This document shows positions 1 to 13,300 of a DNA stretch of 64,000 bases, piece after piece (positions within the stretch are counted from its first letter, which is position 1; the number at the start of each line of letters is the position of its first letter). Source of the DNA: Opisthocomus hoazin (taxonomy: Eukaryota > Chordata > Aves > Opisthocomiformes > Opisthocomidae); the NCBI RefSeq assembly GCF_030867145.1, contig NC_134433.1, forward strand, positions 9,065,216 through 9,129,215. The letters run 5' to 3'. The notes under the pieces were generated by a model. That model made no database searches. It was given only the letters and a program-made list of their open reading frames with translations, and was not told the DNA's origin. A program made the position numbers and the translations under genes.

Positions 1-1358
1 CACTGCCAGGACTTTTACACTATGAACTCTGCATCTTCTGGGTTGTTTATACAAGACTCACCACACTGATCCAATTTTGAACCTTCTTTCCAGCTTTAGC
101 TGAAGTCTTTTTTCGCTTAACAGGGATAAATCCTTCTCTTAAAAACAGCTGATGTCTTAAAATTCTAGTGGCAGTAATTCTGTAGCCAGAACACTGGCAA
201 ATAGGCTTTACTCTGACTCCTACCCTTTATAAATCAGGACTACAGGAAGAGCAGTCTCACCGAATACCAAACAGCAGTTATGCAACTACAACTAGCAATA
301 CTCAAGAATCTGTAAGTCTCAGAAAAAGAATTCCATTTTGCAACACTAATATTGATTGCTTGTTACAACACAGTAAAAAACAGACAAAATACTTCTTATG
401 TGGAATGCTTGTTATATTCAGTACTGCGTTTCTTCCGCTGACAGCAAGCGGAAACGAGCAAATACAGTGATGTGGCAGATTATCAGATGTTAGTCTACTC
501 CTTTATTAAATATAAGATCATTTATTACATTAAAATCATCTTAGAATACCTTGAAGACTACTGTAAGGCTGTGGAGAAGACAAATTCACTTAAATGCAAG
601 TTTTAATAATATGATAAACAAAGATTCCAAAGTATTGATCTATTATGACAGGTTCAATTTCCTGCCTGCCTGAGAGAGAAATACACCAAATCTTCAAACT
701 CAACAACAACAAAAAATATCCAAACACAACACAAGGCACTTCAATCTACTTCCATAAACTCTTCTAAGTCACAGATCTTTGAACAACAACAAAATCTTTC
801 CAAACTCCAGGGCAATTATCTTTAATCATCTAGAGCCCGTTGCGACAGCAAGGTTCTGTATTTCCTAGGAAGCCAGGAGTACTACATTGCACAAACATGG
901 CTTACCTTTAACAAAGACGAAGGGCGTTTTAGGAATAGTGCCCGTTAATAACCTCCAAATAAGTTTATAATATGTGAGAAAAGAAATAAAGTGGCAGAAC
1001 TGTAAAGGAAATTTTATAAATCTGCAGTCAGTCCAGAAAAATCTAAGGGGAGCTTTCCTTGAGTTCATTTGATGTTATGATAGACTTTACAAGGCCTCCT
1101 GCTTTTACAAGCTGAAGGCTAGACCTTACTGTCTTCTAAGGTGCAATCCTCTTACTGAATCCACATAATCAGGTACAATACCTTTATGGATTCAAATACA
1201 GGATTAGGTCATGATGACTTCCATGAACAAAGAGCTGAAAGTTGGCAGAAGGCTATGCGTATTTCTGAGGAATTATAGCAGAGCTTTAGAAATGAACTCA
1301 TGCATAACAATACAAGTGTATCTTGAAACGGAAATTGAAGAACTAGATTTCAACATGC
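1..1358 (-). other. RABEP1: RABEP1 intron 4 (partial)
   Basis: This is intron sequence downstream of exon 4, running off the left edge. I searched the minus strand for the next expected exon (the family continues AQEDAEKLRSVV) and did not find it, so exon 5 lies outside. The sequence is AT-rich with no recognisable gene or well-preserved repeat. Short open frames here are not supported. Confidence 0.7.
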
Positions 1359-4300
1359 CTTTTTCATTTCATTTTCTAGGTTTTCTTCTTCTTGGCCTTC
1401 AGACAGTCGTCTTCTTAACTCTGCTATCTCCCGTTCCACATTTTCTCGATACTGATTCCACTGAGCTCGCTCTTGCTCCAACCTGTGATGATACTGGAGC
1501 TCATAGTCACGGACAGTCTCTATAAAACAGCATTTTCAAAACTTATTTTCAATGTAAGTTTAAAAAAAAAAAAGAGCTTTAAGAACTCCATCTCCAACCA
1601 GGCAATAAATTATCATAATTGATCAAAACTAGAACAACAGTGAACTCTCCCTTCTTCTCTCTTCCCTTTGACTCTTGCCCCAGAATCCAACTACATAAGC
1701 AAATGCTCCAAAGGAACTGCATCTGAATTTCTACCATTATTAGAACACAAACAAATAAGCCCCCCAAACTGTGTAACTTAATTTCAAAACAACATACACA
1801 CCTAACATCCTATTTAGCAGCACATTTTGTACCTCCAAACACATCATCCAAACAGACTACCAAAACCCTACTTACGTAGTCCAAAAATGCAAAGGAACTA
1901 GAACTTCTCACATTGTTTTCATTGCCCTATTATTAGTATTACCCCTTCAGGTAAGGCACTGTCTTTGTTTACACACGTACAGCAGCTGGCACAACTGAGT
2001 CTTGATCTAGGTTCATGTACCTATGTATATCATAAATAAACAGAAGTTTGTGTACTCAACATACACAAAGATTTGTGTTCTCTGGGGGAAAAGCATAATC
2101 AGCTGATGGAAAAACTGCCTACAGCCAACAGGCTGTAGGCTCAGGATGCTGTGACCCTGTTTGTGAACCTTTAAGAAAACAGCCAGTTATAGCAACAGTC
2201 TGTCCCCGGTTTACATCCTGCATTGCGTTCCTTGCAGGCAGTTTGTCTCCAAAACGTCAACAGCTGTGCAATGTGCAAACGTAACAAAGAATAGCTCAGA
2301 CCTATCAAGAAAAAACGACCCAAAACTGATACAAAGCAGCAAGTTCAGTCACTAGCTGGTGAAAAGTCCATGTGATAGCACTGGAGCGGCACTCAACTGT
2401 CTGACAGTAGAACCAAGTTTCCACAGGAGATAAGAGAATCATGCTGTCAGCCTAAAGCTGTTTCCAGACTTGTCAAATTACATGCATTATACTTATCTCC
2501 ATGAAAGAATGAAGTTTCACATTCATAGTCCCTCAAAAATGCTTGGCATACATGTGGGAGTTTCCACTGCCATGACTCCTTCTAAATGCTATCCTCATAT
2601 TAACAGAAAACAGCCACCAAGCTCCTTTTCACAAACTTTGGAACTTTGCTTCATCCATCACTTCTGTAGCCCTGTTTTGCCAAGCCGTGAAAAGCAAGAG
2701 CAGGCATGTATCACTCACTAAACGCGTACTAAAGAGGTGTCCAGTCTTCGCGACAGCAGTTTGTCTGGTTGTTACCTTTCATAATAGCTTGTAGTGAAGC
2801 TACTTCTTCTTGCCACTGTCTCTTCACCTCATCGATAGCTTCCTGCTTTGTATTCTCAGATACTGTAGCTATAGCCTTGATGTTCTCCATTTCAGCATGG
2901 GCTTCCATCAGCTGGGTCCGCAATTGTCCCAGATCATCTTGGGCTGCTTGCAGCACTGCATTTTGTCTTTTCAGGTCCTCTGAAAAGAAGTGTTATTTAC
3001 ATTTAGTTTGATTAATGAATTCAATCTGAAGAGTATCCATAGTTGCTATGGCAAAGAACAGTGCACTAACAACAGGGTGAAGGAATCATCAACCAATATT
3101 AAAGCATCTGCCCACAACAACTACACAAACGTTAGCAGGTATCTTTAGGGAACATTATTTCTTGACTTCGCTTGCCCTTGCCTTTACTAATAAAAGTCCT
3201 TCTCATAGACACAGCCACAAAGCCAACACTGTAGATATAACCTATGAATCAATATCCCTGATGAAAATGAACTGTGCTTTTAATTAGTTCATTATTATTT
3301 TACTCATTCTGGTACTGAATCTGGAAAAGGTAAGAACAACAGACAGCAACACAGTTGTCCCCCCGTTTTTGGTACCAACTTGGTCCTGAATTCGGATAGA
3401 ACACTTCCTATTTCTTGAACAGAAACACTCTCTGACCACTATGTGGAGCCCACATAAGAAAACTATGCAGCCTAATCTGCTCTTTACCACACCTTTGCTA
3501 ATTTTTCTACTAATAAAAGGGATACATTCAATGGAACATCCACTACTTTTCTAACTGTAGCAACTATAAACAGAAATTAAACTAATTTCACATTATCCTT
3601 CTGAGTTTTCAGTTAATCTGAAGCAAAAAGCTCTGGAAGATAGATATCATACAATTCATTCCAAAAGCACTTGCACAAAATATAGTTTTATGCCCACACA
3701 GCCTATTTCAACAGCAATCACTTTTACCAGAAACATCTGACCAGTGTACAACCAACACCAAGCTATCTCCATGTATTTCTCTTAATACCAAAAAGCTTCA
3801 TCAATCCTGGTGCCCTTACCCCTTGATACAGAATATGGAACCCAGAGCTAATCGGGTACTCAAAAAGGCATTAATCCTTATGTTAAAAAACCCATGCTCC
3901 TGTAGCATTTATATTACTTTGTTCTCAAACGATAGTATTAAGGATGGGCTGAGACAGTCCCAATATACATCTAGGAAAGGGTCTTGGAGAATGGGGAGGG
4001 AAAAAAGCTTGGGGGGGTGGAGGGGGAAGTAATTGCCTGTATATTCTCCTCTGGTATCCTTTCACTTCAGTACATGTGGAAGTTGGATATTTCTTTTTTC
4101 CCCTTGTCACAATTTATTTTTATTTTTTAGTTTTTGACTTTTCTGAGAAGTGAGAATTATTGCTGATCTCATCAGTAGTGTCTCGTATCTTAAACTTCCT
4201 TTCGTCCAGCTGCCAGAAACACAAAGAAACAGGCCTTCTGCATGAGCTGATCTTCATTACGCCTGTTGTATTTCTGCTCTCATACAAGCAGCTGCAGTCT

Positions 4301-7300
4301 TAATGCATTATTTTTTTGGCTCTGCTTTCGTATGTTAAGGACACGAAAATAATCAAGATTAGAAATAAATCAATTTGGCTCTCAGAACAGCAAGCTATCT
4401 CTACTCTCCAACTCTTCACCAGATATTTGAGCTCATATGGTTCAAATTTTCCCATAGAGTGTTATTGACATAGATGCCCTTGGTTGGCATTAAAATTTTT
4501 ATGTTTGTCTGCTTACAGTCTATCTCAGATGGAAATTTAAGACAAATTAATGCTACATGAAACACCTAGCCACGAAATGCAAACAGCCCACCATCCAGAC
4601 TATGTCTTTCCATTTACCAGATCAACTGCTGTTCAGAGAAAACAAGCACACCGTGACTTCTGAAAGTTAGTATTAAAGCTGAGTGGTGGTGTTTCTTTGT
4701 GTACATCAAGCTGCTCTACTCACTCCTATCCATGCAGGCAAATCTTTAAATTTAATTCTAAAAATTCATTCTAGGTAGCTAAATAACCACCTACATACTT
4801 TTACCCTCTGCTTGTCTCTTATGTTATTATATCTGTTTAAAAGACTACTGTCACTTTTCCATTTTTGGCAAATCAGACACAACAACAATGCCTTATCCCA
4901 CTAACCATCCTGGATATGCAGTCAACTGTCCCAGTAGAAAACCCCCATAAATCCTAATTCTCCTTAACCAAAGGAAAAACAAACAAAAAAACCTACCAAA
5001 AAAACCCCAAAACCCAAACAAAGTGGTGTGCATAGGCAAACGGGGAGGAGTAGCTGGCATTACAAAGGTTATTCTTCATACAGGGATTATCTAAAGATGA
5101 AGTTCAATAAACTTTAGAATAATTCATAGAATTGAGAACTTACCTTCCTTAGCCAAATATAACTCCTTAAATTTTGCTCTCTTTTGATTAAATTCTTGCT
5201 CAAGTTGCTGCTTTGTGCGCAGAAATTCTGCATTGACCTTTTCCAATTCTGCCACCCGTTGTAGAAGAGCAACTAAAAAGAAAACAGAAGATAAGGTATG
5301 TCACTAAAAGTTAAAGCATCCCGTTCTGGAAGTTTGAGGTTTGGGGCTTATTCTTTTTAAAATATCTTTACTCAACAGCTCAGCTGTTGCCCCATGATAC
5401 ATCAGGACAACTAGTCAGAGTCCTTTAAGCAACAAAGGAAGATACGTTTTCTTAGACTGTAGCATCAAATTGTAATTAGACATCCTCACAGCACTAGAGG
5501 TGCACGTGGCAGGGAATTCTGCAAAAAACTATCAATCAGTCTCCCAAAGAAAATCACAATTTTCTATACACAATGATGGAAGAAATGGAAAAAATCCTAT
5601 CACCAGAATTCATTCTATTGGTGCTTCTTTCCAAAACACTGGGAATTTTGTCATGAGGCATAGAACAGTGTGTGAAGGCTGAGCAACAAAGCACCAAGTT
5701 CTCAAAGGCTGAGGTCAAAGAAAACAGTGACAGCTGCACAGCCAACAACTATGGAAGAACAAAGCACAGAAAAACCTGTAAGCTAAAAATTAGGTGCCAT
5801 TATCTTTCTGGTCTTCATTTCTGCATGTTCACCAAATGAAAATGAACCAGCCTATACTGGGAGAAGTCTGCCAGGAGATTACCACAGTCTATGAAGAAAC
5901 AGCTGATCATAAGATCAAACTCTCCTCATTTCCAGCAGGTGAAAACCCTCAAGGGTGCACATACATCAAACTGTTTCCCAGTATTTGCCACATTAGCAGT
6001 TGAGCTGGTAGTATGACAAAAAAGGGAAGTCCACAAAGCACTTAAACATTGTTACAATGCAGTTATGGAAAAAACATACAATATCATTGCATGATGCTAT
6101 GAAGATCCCACACAACCACCGACCCTGTAATATTGATCTTCATGTCCAATATTAGCTTCTTTGCACCTCAAGAAGTATAGGTCTGGTTTAGGTGCCAGAC
6201 AATTTCATATTGCACACCTCGGAACTCAAATATGAAACAGAAACAAAAGACAGATGAGCTAGAACAAAATCCATCTCCATTCTGCAATGCGTTGGGCAAA
6301 CGTTTCCCTACACAATTCACTATCTGTTGTGCAAAAGCATTTTACGGACATGTTTCAACTCTGTCATTCAAAGCTGAACCACTTCTTCTCAGTTACAGCC
6401 TCTGTATAGCACACATCAGATACATAAAATATTGATCTATCAGAAGTGTTTACATATTACACCCAATACGCTTCCCACCAAAAGCAAGTAGTGAAAACAC
6501 GATACAAAGGCTACACGACTTCAGCATCAAACATTCAGACTTAAACAGCCAGAATCAAACCTAGAGCTTACAGTGGTAAAACGCTGGATGGTCAATGCCA
6601 TTGAGATTGTGTTTTATATTTCTTTTTAGTACCAAATGACTTGGAGTAAGAACAGATACAAACAAAAGGATCTTCTAAAAGCACAGGTATGTTTTACTGA
6701 ATGCTGGTTATGATGGCTTATGGTGTTACAAAACACACCACTTGATCTATTGAACTCTGTATTGGATGAAAGGTAAATGCAGATACAGGACTGAAGAAAT
6801 TTTTAATGTTGCTTTTTTATTGAAATCCTCATTTTGTTTTTTTATCACCTTAAATATCAATACTTCAGTTTTTCTGGCCAGCAACCCCTAACTCAACAGT
6901 GCAAAGCCGACTGCACAGGAGTATTCCCCAGCAAATGAAAGGAACCTGTAACAAAGACGACGCACTGAGAGCAAAGCTTCACGCGAGTCAGGAAAGCGGC
7001 TGGATCAAAACCAGGAAAGAAATAGCACACATGGAGCCAGGCCCAGATAGCAAAATGCTTCTCAAGGCTAAAGCGTTGCCTTTGATCTCTTGCTGAAGTC
7101 TCCCAAAGGGAAAGGGTTTGTCTAGGTTTCCACCCCCTGCTGACTTCTGAGCGAGGGCGATGCTGCCAGCAAAGCCACTTCCCGCGGCCTGGGGGAATGC
7201 AGCTCCATTGCTGGCCCCGGCCAGCGCCCCACAGCCCGCTGCTGCGACGCCCGCTTCACACCTCCGAGGAACGAAAAGCCACGCTTGGCTCCGGGGAGGT

Positions 7301-10300
7301 GGTTTTGATCTCACAGTTTCAGTTGTTGAAAGGAAACTATGACAAGCACTGAGTGAGCTGTATGCCATGGTTAGGGGCAGGTCACCAAACCCCACAGGTC
7401 CAGCCAAGCAGCTCTGCATCTGCAGCCACTGGCCAGGAGGCCCAAAGCCACATGTAGACGTTCGAAACAAACCAAGCAGGAATCTCAACGCTGCTCACCT
7501 TACAAACACTGTTTTGAACACCAGACAAAAAAATAGTTTAATTCTACAATTACTAATTCTGAAAGTTAACAAATCAACAGCAGACACACCCCCTGGAAAG
7601 AAGACTCAAGCACTCCTTGTTCACTTGTTTCCCTTTCCATCTTTCTTTTGCAGAAAGACAGCAGCAGCTGTGCTACTGCTCCCATCAGAAAGCTGCTGCG
7701 CAAAGCAACTGAGCTGTATTTCTTCCAAAGGTGAGAGCTGCTTCTGCTGAGGGTGAAAGGAAGAGGACGCCACAAGAGCCGAAACTTCCAGTGCTTTAAG
7801 CTGGCGGAACAACAGACACATCCTTTTCAAATCCTCACGCGCAAATGGAAAGAGGGATGGCAGAGTCACCAAGCGGGAAATGCAATTTAAACTTCAAATG
7901 TTTGCATTTACACTATTCCCTCTTCTCTACAGCCTGGCAGTTATGTATAAAAAAGTAATCAACAATCAACCCCCAGCACAACAGAGCTCTGGCCACTGTC
8001 AGGACCAGCTGTTGGCATTTAAAAAACCGAACAGTTTTAAGATCTCAGCTGCAGGTCATGCATCACTGCAACCGTGTATTAACATCATTCTCTTTACTCG
8101 ATACTAAGTTTAAAGTGTTATTGACACCTGTACTGTGTAGATGGCTCAGGACAGACCTTGCCATTCCTCACAGAGGAGAGGAATTTGTCTGCACTACCAC
8201 TGTCCACATTGCAGTGACACCAGGGACATAAGCTTGAGGACAATAAGCTATGTAATACATCAACCTCCTGAAACGCATGTGCACAAAAAGTAAAAGCATA
8301 GGAAGGTTTATTTCCTATGACAGCATGACAACTAGCTTCCTTCTACTAAGTACGAATGATTAAATTCTCACCAAAATTACTTTCTTCTCAGGGGGTATGA
8401 TTTGTACGATAGCCATACAGACCCTGCACTTTCCAAACTGAAAGCGTGAACCCAAATCCCAATCGCCAGATGCAGGTAACCGTGGGCTAATGTCCACCTG
8501 GAAACGCACTGGCGTCAATGGCAGGAAATGGACTCATTCATAGATTTTCAATTAGGCCTTTGACATTTATAGCTGACTTCTTGTTCTGAATTTAGATCCA
8601 TTTCACCCCAGGTCCGTAACAGAGCTGGAAAAGAAAACTATTTACCATCATAGGCTATCAACTGACAATGACAATAAAAAAAAAAAAATCCTCAAACCAA
8701 ACCATACATTTTGCAATGACAGGATTCATCACCTCGCCAGAGTCCCTGTCCCTGTGCTCCCGTTTCCACGCATAGAAATGCAGCAATCAATGCTTGACGC
8801 CACCGATGAAGTATACAGTCAACAAGCCCGACAGACGGTCAGGTCCTGCGGAGCTACGCCCGACTGAAACCGGATCCTGTGTCACACATGAGATCAAAAC
8901 AGGCACAGGACATGCTGTTATTTCGTAAGAGCAGTAGTGTGGAAGACCTAATTAGGGCCCTAACTCACCAAGAAACAAACAAAAACCCGAAAGACCCAAT
9001 TTCTCAACTCCTGAAACAGCACTGAGAAATATCTAAATTAAAATTGATATGCCAAACTGAAAAACAAACAAGCAGTCCCTTTGGCCAACAATTTATTAGC
9101 TAGCGCTTTTGTTTTTCCCCAGATTATTGGGCCAAATAGACTACTGATGACACAGTTAGACCTGCCAATTAAAATACTAGCATTTAATACTTTAATATTA
9201 ATGAAATACTAGCATTAAATTTCTAGCAAACAACGTGGATTTTGCGGAGATGGTTCAGGTCCGACACAGGGATGACCACCTCCCTGTTTAACACTAGCAT
9301 TAAAGTACAGTGTATGCTATTATGTGGCTTAACCAGGTAGAAGTCGTCAAGCGAAGGGCAGCACAATTCATTTCAGAGTGGAGTCCTCAATTCACAGGAG
9401 AACCATGAAACCACTGGAGTACACAAAGAAAAACTCTAGTGAAAAAGATCCAACTTTCTCTTAACCCACTACCGAGCAAAATTTCAATTCAAGGAAAACA
9501 CAGAAACACACACGCATTTCTTATCCACTAGGTACTTACATGGCGTTTCACAGATCAGCTCCCCAAAAGGATTAAATTTTAGGTATGACAAAGTTTCCAG
9601 TTACCCAAACACGTAGTGACTGTTCCAGAACTAAAGACAGACAGAGCTGCTTATCAATAAGACTATTTTTGAGTACTAGGTCTATTTATAAAATTAATGC
9701 CACAAAGCCTTCTAGTTGATATTTAAAGTGTCAGACTTCATATCAAGAGTTCAGTCCTACATAGCTGAAATCTGAGATTTCAGCATCAGATCAGAAAAAA
9801 TACACATAAACCTTTTTGAAAGAAAAAAAAAAAAACTTTTTTTTAAAAATCACTTCTGTCATACTTCTGTCATTTTCCACCTCTTTTCCTGTCGTAATTG
9901 CTGGAGCCAGAAGTATGAAAAATAAAAATATATGGCTGACCATTGTTATTCACGCTTATTTCCTAAGAGTACTCATTTTCATCTATTATGACATCATATT
10001 GGAGCCACAACTATGTTATTATATAAATTTTTAACCTAGGAGTCTGCCACCAGGATGTGTATTTAGACTGCAAAAAGCTTTTGTTTATTTTCTTCAAACA
10101 GGATTAGACTTAAACAACAAACAAACAAATAAAACATCAACGGACCAAAAAAACCCAAAGCGAAAACCCCCACAGTCTTAAAATACACTCCAATACAGTT
10201 GTTTGTAATAGGCACCGAGAAGTAAAGGAACAGATTATGGTTCTTTTAATAAGCACATTGAACAGAAATAATTCTTGACTTATGAAATGGAGGTTGCTCT

Positions 10301-13300
10301 ATTTTCAAGGAACAAAATTTGCCCTTACACACTGATATTCAGCAGCAAAAGACCACACTGAAGAAAAAAAAAAGAGCAAGAAAAGTATTATTATGGCAAA
10401 TGCCGATATCACTTACAGCACTGAGCCTTGCTGCATCATATCTGTTACAATACCTTTTTATTTACTGCAGTAAATCAATAATTGCAGGATCAAAAATATT
10501 CAACTGAGCTCTGCCTGTTGCAAACACCTAACCACATTATAAATACTGTATTAACATCAAGTGGCAGTTTGCAATATGCTGCTACAGTCTGAAAGTAACA
10601 TTACTTTTTCCATTGAAGTTGAATGACTGAAACACCTTTCCATGCTGCCTTGTGGTCTCAGCAGTGCCTATTGCTGCTCTTTAGTCTCCCTTTTTATGTT
10701 AAACACTGTATGACATACTGTACTAAGATCTCAGAAAGAGAAAAGCTACCACCGAATTAAAATAACTAAAAATCTAAATAAATGGAGGAGTTTGAATAAA
10801 TAGGAAGATTCTTTTCTACAATAAAATCAGGAGAACAAAAACAAAGGGAAGAGAAAACAAAGGTCCTTTAAACGGCTCAATTAATCCGGCACAGTTGAAC
10901 AGCTGCATGCAAGAACAACTAAGTAACGTTTGACATGATACTGTAAAAACTTGCATAGCTGTTTCTATGACCATCCTCACGGCATTTTACATGAGTTGCT
11001 TGCATTTCACAGGTGCATCATCTCTCAAGATCTTGCTCCTCCTTCCACCAGCTGGGGTAGCTGCTATTCACTACGCAGCGCTGCTCAAGATCCGCACCAA
11101 CGCTATGCCAGGTGCTGTGGTTTCAACCGATGCAGAACCCTACAGTAGGCAAATGAATATGAGAGCATTTCCAGGCTTGGGTCAAACGCCAATTACCAAA
11201 AATGTCACTTAGTACTTGTTGGTAACACAACACATTGCCCTGTATCTTTGATGTGCAACCACTTCTACTGAAATCTTCCCCTAGGTACGTTTACACAGCA
11301 AACAACTTCACGCATAGTTACATGGAAAAAAGCCTCCTTCCTCATTTTTTTACGCTTCCCACAGCGCTTACAACATGTTAACTACTTCCTTTCTTTGTTA
11401 TTGCCTCCCTCATCTTCTTTCTTGGACACAAAACCAGGCAGTTGCTGGTCTGGGGTCCAAACCACCAGCCCCTGACACTCCATTTGCACCCAGGAAAGGA
11501 GAATCACACCTGACTTCCTCCCAGTTTTGATAAGTCCACTTCATGTGAAGAGCAATGCTCCTCACCTCCTCTACACACTTAGACATTCTGGACCCAGGTA
11601 ATTTAAGTCTAGTTTTAAATTCATGCTCAGTTAAACATTATTTATATTAGACTGCACTGGAACAGTGTTCACTCACATCAAATATCACAGGAATGCAGTT
11701 GATCACACATGTCCATGTTGACAGAACTGGGCTTGAATTTTCTTTCCAGCAATTTATCTTTCATTTGCTAAAAAGCACCGTTTCTTCCCAAGGACAGTCC
11801 CATGTCTCCATTATTACAGCCTGGCTTTTCCTACCTCCCTTATCATAGTAGCCAGTTCCTTCCTTCACCATTTAACTAGCACTGCCATCAGACCTCTCCG
11901 TTCTGTGTACACATCTAATTTTCTCCATGGAAGTTTCAGCTCAATGCGTGAGGGGTTTTGGCATCGTTAGTTTTAACGCTGTTGAATTGCTGCTACTGAT
12001 GTTTTGGTGGGTGGGAAGAGCAATCGCTCATGAAATTTCAGGAAAACACTATTTGTTAGCATTTTTTCCAAGAGAATCAACCACGCTTTATGCCTCATCA
12101 ATTCAGTGATAACTTAAATAGGGCAGCAGTGGATGAATCACAGTGTTGGAAAAGTGAGGCAAACATCACAATAGATGGTATCCTATAGAAAGCAATTTGG
12201 CTGCCTCCCGCTGCTACCATCAGTGAATCTTCTCAGAAATGCAGTGTTGGTAAGCTTGAATGCATATCAGAGTATCTCAAAAGTCAACAGCAAGCTACAG
12301 TCTGGTGAACACAGACACTTTGAATTCATCTATAGCAACACAAAATGGAGAGAACAGAGTTACCAACCTCATCACCATCATCGGCATTTTCCCTGCTCTC
12401 TCAGGGCTTGTATCTTCTTCCTCTGTCTTTAACAATTTCTCATTCTTATAACTGCCTTTACAAGAGGATCATTTTTTTAAGAAGACTGCAGGGAAAAAGC
12501 TCAATGACTTCTTGGGTTTATGAAGCTCTATTTACTCTACAGGCTGTGTACATTTACTCAGAATAGTCACTGCTTGAGCAAACAAGAGCATGGTGATGGC
12601 AGCACAAAACTCCGTGAAGGTTAAGTATCCAAGTATTGGTCAGATTTCTCTAAAAGAGTTCACTTTGCGCTGACTGTCATTGCTGCTACCACTACACCAC
12701 TATCAGCTCAAAGCTAGCCCGCGCAGATCGACATACCCTGCAGTCACAGCCTGACTCGATCCCTTTGGCAAAGCTTTTTGAGCATTTCATATACCTGAAC
12801 TTAAACAATGCATCTGTCAAACTCCTCAGCATTCACGCAACTTCCACCACTCCTTTTATTTCATCAGTCTGTCCTGCCTCACTAATCAGTAAGCCAAACA
12901 TTCAGCATAAGGTATTCCAAGCAGACGCAGAGGAGGCTCCTTCAGCCTGTAACGAGACCTCCAGCAGAGCCACCCATTCCCCTTCCATCGTATTTCAAAG
13001 CAAGTCCCCCCAAAACTGCCAAGTTGCGTAATTCTTGACCAAAGCAACACTGAAAATATGAATGAGTCTTCATGTTTACACAAGAATGCTTCTATTGAGC
13101 TACTCCACACAACCACCTCTCATCATTTGAATCATATAGCCACAAAATCCAGAACAGGATTAAACTACTTCACGTGCCAGTTACACTTGACAGTGATGTT
13201 ATCAATGTATCTTGCCTTGCAAGAAAAATCAAGATTTAAATAGAGGATATTGTCTGTTTTAGGAAACCACCAGAAATCTGCTGTTCTGATCAAATAAGAA

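Noticed and set aside
1211-1525. 104-codon plus-strand frame over RABEP1 exon 4
   Set aside because: It is the antisense shadow of a homology-supported exon.
9170-9310. Repeated ACTAGCATT(T)AA motifs
   Set aside because: Three loose copies in AT-rich DNA with irregular spacing. They are too weak to call a repeat array or CRISPR.
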